11,589 nt of DNA from Polaromonas sp. (GTDB taxonomy: Bacteria > Pseudomonadota > Gammaproteobacteria > Burkholderiales > Burkholderiaceae_C). The translations under genes and the position numbers were made by a program. The notes under the pieces are model-generated. The model was not told the origin of the DNA. It worked only from the letters and a program-made list of their open reading frames with translations, and did not search any database. Where the stretch lies: the NCBI GenBank assembly GCA_014376885.1, contig JACMQR010000231.1, positions 1-11,589 of the forward strand, given 5' to 3'. This document shows positions 7,185-11,589 of this stretch, one piece after another (position 1 is the first letter of the stretch; every line of letters begins with the position of its first letter).

Positions 7185-7342
7185 GGCAAAAAGCAAACGC
7201 CCGCAAGACTCGGCATCACCAAAGAGTCAGGCGTGTTGCCCGGGTTGAGGAAAGGCCCGATTATCCCTGCAACGGTCGCGTTTGTTTCGGCCCCCGGCCG
7301 GCGTCAGCCTGAAAAGTGGCCGGGCGCTGGACAAGCCGGGTT

Positions 7343-8080
7343 TTAGTTGTTGCCGTCCGGCACGAACACATAGCCGATTCCCCAGACGGTCTGGATATAG
7401 CGCGGCACGGCGGCATCGGTTTCGATCAGCTTGCGCAGGCGCGAGACCTGCACGTCCAGGCTGCGGTCAAACGGTTCGAACTCCCGGCCGCGCGCCAGCT
7501 GCGCCAGTTTTTCGCGGGACAGGGGCTGGCGCGGATGGCGCACCAGCGTCTTGAGCATGGCGAACTCGCCGGTGGTCAGAGGCAGTTCCTCGCCGTTTTT
7601 CTGCAGCGTGCGCAGGCTCATGTCAAAGGAAAACGGACCGAAGGTAATGACTTCCTGGTCGCTCGACGGCGCGCCCGGCACTTCGGCGGCCGGCCGGCGG
7701 CGCAGCACCGCATGGATCCGGGCCAGCAACTCGCGCGGATTGAACGGCTTGGCCAGGTAGTCGTCGGCGCCGACCTCGAGCCCGACGATGCGGTCGACAT
7801 CCTCCCCCTTGGCGGTCAGCATGATGATCGGCGTGCGGTCGTTGCTTGCGCGCAGGCGCCGGCAAATGGACAGGCCATCTTCGCCGGGCATCATCAGGTC
7901 GAGCACGATCAGGTCGACCGCGTCGCGCAGCATGATCCGGTTCAATGCCTTGCTGTCCTCGGCAAGGATCACGTCAAAACCTTCTTGCGCCAGGTAGCGG
8001 CGCAGCAGGTCGCGAATGCGTGCGTCGTCGTCCAGGATCAGGATTTTGTCTGCGCGGGCGTTGGTTTGGGCTTGAAGCAT
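7343..8080 (-). CDS. ompR: OmpR-family response regulator
   Basis: 245 residues; the match to E. coli OmpR (239 residues) is strong along the whole length. The receiver domain has acidic pocket D17-D18, phospho-acceptor D61 in LDLMMPGEDGLSICRRLR, T89 and K111 (AKPFNPRELLARI). The winged-helix DNA-binding domain (about 145-245) includes LTTGEFAMLKTLV, REKLAQLARGREF, RSLDVQVSRLRKLIE and the C-terminal PRYIQTVWGIGYVFVPDG. In enterobacteria OmpR controls porins and osmotic responses; the target genes here are unknown. The start is ATG 8080 with AGAGAG (8090-8085) ahead. The frame stays open to 8206, but that extension has no family match. The cognate kinase gene follows downstream on the same strand. 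Confidence 0.95.
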   Translation of the reverse strand: MLQAQTNARADKILILDDDARIRDLLRRYLAQEGFDVILAEDSKALNRIMLRDAVDLIVLDLMMPGEDGLSICRRLRASNDRTPIIMLTAKGEDVDRIVGLEVGADDYLAKPFNPRELLARIHAVLRRRPAAEVPGAPSSDQEVITFGPFSFDMSLRTLQKNGEELPLTTGEFAMLKTLVRHPRQPLSREKLAQLARGREFEPFDRSLDVQVSRLRKLIETDAAVPRYIQTVWGIGYVFVPDGNN

Positions 8081-8470
8081 GGTGCTCTCTGGATATGTAA
8101 CAGCGGCCATTTTGAGGGCGGAAATGTGCGAATGTCTGTTATTTGCCTCAAAAAAACATTTTATTACTTTTTTTTCTATTTGGCGTATCAATTTCCCGCA
8201 GGCCAATAACCGGCAGTTTTTCGCAGGAGAGCTTCATCGCGCTGGTGTGAATCAGGGTTGCCGGCCTTGACACGGTGGTGGTGAAGCAGCAGTACCTGCC
8301 TGGCCGCTCCACCACCGGCACTTTTGCCAGCCCGCCATGCCGGTGTGCTACCTTGGCAGGTTGCCGTCGGCGTGCAATTGGCTGCCGTGGCTTTGCGTGC
8401 CAGGCCGGCTCCGTACCACGGTCAGGCGGTGCCAGGGCCGATGCTTGGAATTTCTGAAAGGCGATATGTG
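8081..8470. other. Intergenic region between ompR and the SIMPL gene
   Basis: 390 bp between divergent genes, with no gene I can support. The half near ompR (about 8130-8195) is strikingly AT-rich, with A7 at 8150-8156 and T8 at 8168-8175; it probably holds the ompR promoter. TTGATA (8191-8186, minus) is a possible -35, but no good -10 lies at 17 bp. The other half returns to high GC. It contains a 9-bp inverted repeat, CGGTGGTGG (8273-8281) and CCACCACCG (8309-8317), with GCAG-TAC-CTGC nested in its loop, and a plus-strand TTGACA at 8267-8272 without a convincing -10. Short open frames here show no recognisable protein. Confidence 0.5.
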
Positions 8471-9193
8471 ATGCGAATTGCTACTAAAACGATAGCTGCT
8501 TGTGCAATTTCCATTTGCACATCCGGCTTGTTTGCCCAAAATATTCAGGCCGAGCCTTTGAAAAACGTGGCCCAGCTTTCAGCCAGCGGGTCGGTCGAGG
8601 TGCAGCAGGACCTGCTGTTGATGTCGCTGGTGACCAGCCGTGATGGCCTGGACGCCAGCACGGTGCAAAGCCAGCTCAGGCAGGCGCTGGACACCGCCCT
8701 GGGCCAGGCCAGGCAGGCCGCCGTGCCGGATTTGATGGCGGTGCGCACCGGCAATTTCAGTCTGTACCCGCGCTATGGCAAGGACGGCAAGATCAACGGC
8801 TGGCAAGGCTCGACTGAGCTGATTCTGGAGGGCAAGGATTTCCCGCGTATCACCGGCACCGCCGGCAAGATTCTGACCCTGAGCCTGGGCGGCGTGAGTT
8901 TTGCGCTGAGCCGGGAGCAGCGCGCCCGGGTCGAGGGCGAAGCCCAGACCCAGGCCATCGAGCGCTTCAAGGCCAAAGCTGGCGAGATTTCCGCCGCCTT
9001 CGGTTTTGGCGGCCACACGGTGCGCGAGGTGTCGTTCAGCGCCAACGACCAGGGACCGCGGCCGCGCGCCATGGCCATGAGCGCCAGATCGGACATGGCC
9101 GAGGCGCCGGTTCCGGTCGAGGCCGGCAAAAGCACCGTGCAGGTGGTGGTGTCGGGGTCGGTGCAGATGACGCAGCCGCTGGCCCGGCCCTGA
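8471..9193 (+). CDS. SIMPL-domain (DUF541, YggE-like) exported protein
   Basis: 240 residues. An N-terminal signal peptide is visible: R2 and K6, a hydrophobic stretch, then LFA-QN as the likely cleavage site after A22, so the protein is probably periplasmic. The mature part has the SIMPL layout: LSASGSVEVQQDLLLMSLVTS at the start, a central FSLYPRYGKDGKINGWQGSTELILEGKDF, and a final VQVVVSGSVQM strand. E. coli YggE of this family is linked to oxidative-stress tolerance; the molecular activity is not established. The start is ATG 8471, with GAAAGG 9 nt upstream; the open frame reaches back to 8324, but that extension lacks a signal peptide. Signal-peptide codons 4 to about 12 come from a dispersed repeat. 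It is followed by the lipid kinase gene after 104 bp. Confidence 0.88.
   Translation: MRIATKTIAACAISICTSGLFAQNIQAEPLKNVAQLSASGSVEVQQDLLLMSLVTSRDGLDASTVQSQLRQALDTALGQARQAAVPDLMAVRTGNFSLYPRYGKDGKINGWQGSTELILEGKDFPRITGTAGKILTLSLGGVSFALSREQRARVEGEAQTQAIERFKAKAGEISAAFGFGGHTVREVSFSANDQGPRPRAMAMSARSDMAEAPVPVEAGKSTVQVVVSGSVQMTQPLARP
8480..8505 (+). repeat. Dispersed Comamonadaceae-type repeat, copy B
   Basis: Second copy of the motif at 5717-5742, 21 of 26 identical, sharing GCTACT at the start and GATAGCTGCTTG (8491-8502). As in copy A an inverted repeat follows: TGTGCAA (8501-8507) and TTGCACA (8515-8521). Unlike the usual intergenic placement, this copy is inside a gene, read as ATKTIAACA in the SIMPL-protein signal peptide. 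Confidence 0.6.
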
Positions 9194-9297
9194 CCTCTGG
9201 CCGTTAGCGCCGGGCCTGGGGCAACCGGGCGGCGCGCCTGTGTGGATAGCGGGTTTGGCTGACAGCGCCGTCCGGGTGGCGGGCTTATCCTTCAGGC

Positions 9298-10269
9298 ATG
9301 AACGACTCCCAGGAAATTGCCAGCCAGGCTGCCCGGCACGGACCACTCTTCGTGGTCTTCAATGTCGGTTCGGGCCACCGGGATGCGGACGAGGAAAAAG
9401 CGCTGATCAGTGCTACTTTGCGCGCCGGCGGACGCGAGTTTGAGTTCCTGCAGGCCCTTGGTGCCGAGTCGATCGACCAACTCGCCGAACGCGCCGTGGC
9501 GCTGGCCACCTCCCGCCAGGGCGTGGTGGTGGCCGCCGGTGGGGACGGCACCATCAACGCCGTGGCCAATGCGGTGCTGGGCAGCGGCTGCCCGTTTGGC
9601 GTGCTGCCGCTGGGGACGTTCAATTACTTCGGCCGGGACAACGCAATCTCGCAAGACAGCCGCCAGGCTGCGCAGGTGCTGCTGGGTGGCCGCATCTCGC
9701 CGGTTCAGGCCGGCCGGGTGAACGGCCGGATTTTTCTGGTCAATGCCAGCGTAGGCCTGTATCCGCAGATTCTGGAGGACCGCGAAGCCTGGAAGCGCCA
9801 GCTTGGCCGCAGCCGCCTCGTGGCCTTTGTCTCGGGCATGGCAACCTTGCTCAAGGCCCGGCGTCAGCTGCGGCTGCAGATCGAATCGGGCGGTCAGTCC
9901 GTGGCGCTGCGCACGCCCACGCTGTTTGTCGGCAACAACCGCCTGCAGCTGACCCAGGCTGGCATTGACGCCGGACATGCCCAGGCCGTGGCGCAGGGCC
10001 AGCTGACGGCGGTGGCGGTGCGCCCGATCGGCACACTGGCGCTGTTCGGCCTGCTGGCGCGCGGCCTGCTGGGGCGGCTTGGCGAGGCCGAGCACATCCA
10101 GAGTTTTTCCTTTCGCCGCCTGACGGTCGTGCCCCGGGGCATGAAACGCCTCAAGGTGGCCACCGATGGCGAGGTCGTCTGGATGCAAACGCCGCTGGTT
10201 TTTGAGGTCGCGCCGCAGCCATTGCTGCTGCTGGTGCCGGCCGCGGCCGACCGGGCGGCCATCGAATGA
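9298..10269 (+). CDS. YegS/diacylglycerol-kinase-family lipid kinase
   Basis: 323 residues, the size of bacterial DgkB/YegS-type lipid kinases, which phosphorylate a lipid alcohol such as diacylglycerol with ATP at the membrane surface. The catalytic domain begins with FVVFNVGSGHRD (18-29). The nucleotide-binding GGDGT is at 81-85 in VVVAAGGDGTINAVANAVLG, followed by GVLPLGTFNYFGRD (101-114), the family's PLGTxNxxAR motif with Y/F changes. VNASVGLYPQ (148-157) and the late TDGE (289-292) with the C-terminal beta domain are present. The start is ATG 9298; the ribosome site is weak. The stop codon overlaps the ATG of a 10-codon mini-ORF leading to the phosphoesterase gene, so the two are probably co-expressed. 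The actual lipid substrate is unknown. Confidence 0.9.
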   Translation: MNDSQEIASQAARHGPLFVVFNVGSGHRDADEEKALISATLRAGGREFEFLQALGAESIDQLAERAVALATSRQGVVVAAGGDGTINAVANAVLGSGCPFGVLPLGTFNYFGRDNAISQDSRQAAQVLLGGRISPVQAGRVNGRIFLVNASVGLYPQILEDREAWKRQLGRSRLVAFVSGMATLLKARRQLRLQIESGGQSVALRTPTLFVGNNRLQLTQAGIDAGHAQAVAQGQLTAVAVRPIGTLALFGLLARGLLGRLGEAEHIQSFSFRRLTVVPRGMKRLKVATDGEVVWMQTPLVFEVAPQPLLLLVPAAADRAAIE

Positions 10270-10298
10270 GCCTCCTGCACGACCGGGCTGGCGCATGA
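10266..10298 (+). other. 10-codon mini-ORF linking kinase and phosphoesterase genes
   Basis: The frame reads MSLLHDRAGA and then TGA. Its ATG (10266-10268) overlaps the kinase stop as ATGA, and its own TGA (10296-10298) overlaps the phosphoesterase ATG (10295-10297) as ATGA. The peptide resembles nothing I know. Its likely role, if any, is to carry ribosomes across the 25-bp gap so that translation of the two enzymes is coupled. It may be chance. Confidence 0.35.
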
Positions 10299-11119
10299 CC
10301 AGCCTGATGCAAATTTCCGACCCGCACTTCGGCACCGTGCAACCGGCGGTCATGCAGGCGCTGACCCGCCTGGCCAGGGCCCAACGCCCGGAGGTGCTGG
10401 TGCTGTCGGGCGATATCACCCAGCGCGCCCGGACGGCCGAGTTTTCCCAGGCTCGGGCGTTTTGCGACAGCCTGGCCATTCCGCGTCTGCTGGCCATTCC
10501 GGGCAACCATGACATTCCGCTGTTCAACCCGTTTTTGCGCCTGTTCAGGCCCTATGGCCGCTATCTTGCGGCTTTCGGGCCGGAACTCGAACCGGTGGTG
10601 TCGACCCCGCTGCTGCACGTCATCGGGGTAAAAACCACCCGCCGCCGCCGGCACAAGAACGGCGAAGTTTCGGCCGCGCAGGCGGCCCGCATCGTTGCCG
10701 AGCTGGGCCGCGCCGCGCCGGCACAGCTGCGCATTGTGGTGGTGCATCAGCCGGTGCATGTGATGCACAGCGAAGACCAGCACGATCGCCTGCGCGGCTG
10801 GGAGCCGGCGGTGCATGCCTGGTCGCAGGCGGGCGCCGACATCGTGATGGGCGGGCATATCCACCTGCCGTCCCTGTGCGACCTGTCCGCTCGCCTGAGT
10901 GGCTTGAAGCGCCGGCTTTGGTGCGTGCAGGCGGGAACCGCCTTGTCAACCCGGGTGCGCGCGGGCAACCCCAATTCGGTCAACCTGCTGCGTTTTCAGG
11001 GCCGCGACCAGCCGTCTGCCTGTCAGCTCGAGCGCTGGGATTTCCACGCCGCAACCGGACGCTTCGAGCGCGTCCAGTCCAGCGAACTGCCGCTGGGCGC
11101 CCGCGGCGCGATCGCCTGA
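10295..11119 (+). CDS. Calcineurin-like metallophosphoesterase (CpdA/YkuE-like)
   Basis: 274 residues. All metal-binding motifs of the two-metal phosphoesterase superfamily are present in order: ISDPHFG (D9, H11), LSGDIT (D40), PGNHD (N71, H72), VVVHQPVH (H151) and GGHIH (H188, H190). Members hydrolyse phosphodiesters or monoesters such as cyclic AMP or nucleotide/lipid phosphates; the substrate cannot be read from sequence. There is no signal peptide or membrane segment, so it is probably cytoplasmic. The start at ATG 10295 places ISDPHF a few residues in, as is usual; the longer open frame upstream is a shadow of the kinase gene. Its tight link with a lipid kinase suggests a phosphatase acting in phospholipid turnover, but that is inference. 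It ends 18 bp from the convergent transporter gene. Confidence 0.9.
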   Translation: MTSLMQISDPHFGTVQPAVMQALTRLARAQRPEVLVLSGDITQRARTAEFSQARAFCDSLAIPRLLAIPGNHDIPLFNPFLRLFRPYGRYLAAFGPELEPVVSTPLLHVIGVKTTRRRRHKNGEVSAAQAARIVAELGRAAPAQLRIVVVHQPVHVMHSEDQHDRLRGWEPAVHAWSQAGADIVMGGHIHLPSLCDLSARLSGLKRRLWCVQAGTALSTRVRAGNPNSVNLLRFQGRDQPSACQLERWDFHAATGRFERVQSSELPLGARGAIA

Positions 11120-11137
11120 CCCATGCACAGGCATCTT

Positions 11138-11557
11138 CTAGGCGACAAAGCGCACCCGCAGATGGTCATAGGTCCAGTTGAAGATAAATGTGTAGGGCAA
11201 AAAGAAAAGCGCAATGCCGATGTCCAGCACGAACGCCTGCCACAGGCCGATGCCGAGCCACCAGGCGACCAGCGGCACCACAGCCAGCAGCAGCCCGATT
11301 TCAAAAATCACCGAATGCGCCGCCCGGGCCGCCAGCGTGCGATGAAAGCCCAGCCAGCGCTGGGCCCGGTCGAACATGGCGTTGAACAGCATGTTCCAGC
11401 TCATGGCAAGCAGCGAAATCATCACGGTCAGCAGGCCGATTTGCGCCAGCGGGTAACCCAGCAGCCAGGCGCCCAGCGGCGCGCACAGGGCAATGGCGAC
11501 CACCTCGAATACCAGCGCATGGAAAAACCGTTCTTTGATCGACTTGTGGGGCTGCAT
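11138..11557 (-). CDS. PACE-family (AceI-like) efflux transporter
   Basis: 139 residues, the typical size of Proteobacterial Antimicrobial Compound Efflux proteins, which use the proton gradient to export biocides such as chlorhexidine or, probably natively, short diamines. The protein is a duplicated pair of bacterial transmembrane pair domains with four membrane helices. All four signature motifs are seen: RFFHALVFE (10-18, with the key acidic E18), WNMLFNAMFD (54-63), RAAHSVIFE (78-86) and PYTFIFNWTYD (121-131). The start is ATG 11557; no clear ribosome site precedes it, and a small hairpin lies 4 nt upstream. The gene is convergent with the phosphoesterase gene. PACE genes are often next to a LysR regulator; none is visible up to the window edge, 32 bp away. 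The substrate is not determinable. Confidence 0.93.
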   Translation of the reverse strand: MQPHKSIKERFFHALVFEVVAIALCAPLGAWLLGYPLAQIGLLTVMISLLAMSWNMLFNAMFDRAQRWLGFHRTLAARAAHSVIFEIGLLLAVVPLVAWWLGIGLWQAFVLDIGIALFFLPYTFIFNWTYDHLRVRFVA

Positions 11558-11561
11558 GAGG

Positions 11562-11574
11562 CGGGCTCTGCCCG
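11562..11574 (-). other. Small hairpin before the PACE start codon
   Basis: On the minus strand CGGGC-AGA-GCCCG forms a 5-bp GC stem with a 3-nt loop, ending 4 nt before the ATG at 11557. It covers the place where a ribosome site should be. It could limit translation, or may be chance in a GC-rich leader. Confidence 0.3.
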
Positions 11575-11589
11575 GGAAGTAACAGTGAA

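Noticed and set aside
8081..8206. 42-residue N-terminal extension of OmpR
   Set aside because: The extension covers the AT-rich promoter region and has no counterpart in OmpR proteins; the ATG at 8080 has a ribosome site and gives the normal length.
8324..8470. 49-residue extension of the SIMPL protein, and a separate 60-codon frame at 8275-8457
   Set aside because: Neither resembles a protein, and the extension would bury the signal peptide that begins at the ATG at 8471.
9207..9235. GCGCCG/CGGCGC hairpin between the SIMPL and kinase genes as a terminator
   Set aside because: It has a 17-nt loop and no T-run; such pairing is expected by chance in GC-rich DNA.
10166..10294. 43-residue extension of the phosphoesterase into the lipid kinase gene
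   Set aside because: The segment is rich in R, C, W and P as expected of an off-frame translation, and the kinase is clearly coding there.
1..11589. CRISPR array, tRNA, rRNA, insertion sequence, phage or new defence island
   Set aside because: No regularly spaced repeats, cloverleaf, transposase or phage gene is visible; apart from vapBC the genes belong to known housekeeping, envelope or transport families.

Overview
The window reads as a chromosomal segment of a high-GC betaproteobacterium, most likely of the family Comamonadaceae (a Polaromonas- or Rhodoferax-like organism). Three things point there: the block of mfd divergent from ispD-ispF followed by an OmpR/EnvZ pair, strongly GC-biased third codon positions that leave many long shadow frames, and two copies of a short dispersed motif (core GATAGCTGCTTG) that I associate with genomes of this family. 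The genus is inference from gene content, not a proven assignment.

Layout. Positions 1-215 have no gene. They hold an imperfect inverted-repeat element (92-173) in an otherwise unremarkable stretch with an AT-rich start. Next, on the minus strand, come a VapC-type PIN toxin (216-614) and its VapB-type antitoxin (624-875). Their promoter is built over the last codons of mfd. mfd (924-4421, minus) encodes the transcription-repair coupling factor. Only 30 bp separate it from the divergent ispD (4452-5183, plus), which is followed by ispF (5229-5729); these are two steps of the non-mevalonate isoprenoid pathway. ispF converges on an EnvZ-like sensor kinase (5808-7184, minus) across a short interval rich in hairpins. 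The response regulator ompR (7343-8080, minus) lies upstream of the kinase.

From 8081 to 8470 there is a 390-bp interval: AT-rich on the ompR side, GC-rich with a stem-loop on the other. The plus strand then carries an exported SIMPL-domain (YggE-like) protein (8471-9193), a YegS/diacylglycerol-kinase-like lipid kinase (9298-10269) and a calcineurin-like metallophosphoesterase (10295-11119). The last two are linked by a 10-codon mini-ORF that overlaps both by ATGA. Convergent to these, on the minus strand, is a PACE-family (AceI-like) small efflux transporter (11138-11557).

Most of the window is ordinary core genome: DNA repair, isoprenoid synthesis and envelope sensing. The less ordinary content is (1) a toxin-antitoxin pair whose promoter and probable operator share sequence with the mfd stop codon; (2) a dispersed repeat that supplies the ispF stop codon at one copy and codes for signal-peptide residues at the other; and (3) the ATGA-mini-ORF-ATGA relay between the lipid kinase and phosphoesterase genes. 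I found no CRISPR array, rRNA, tRNA, insertion sequence, prophage or clearly new multi-gene system.
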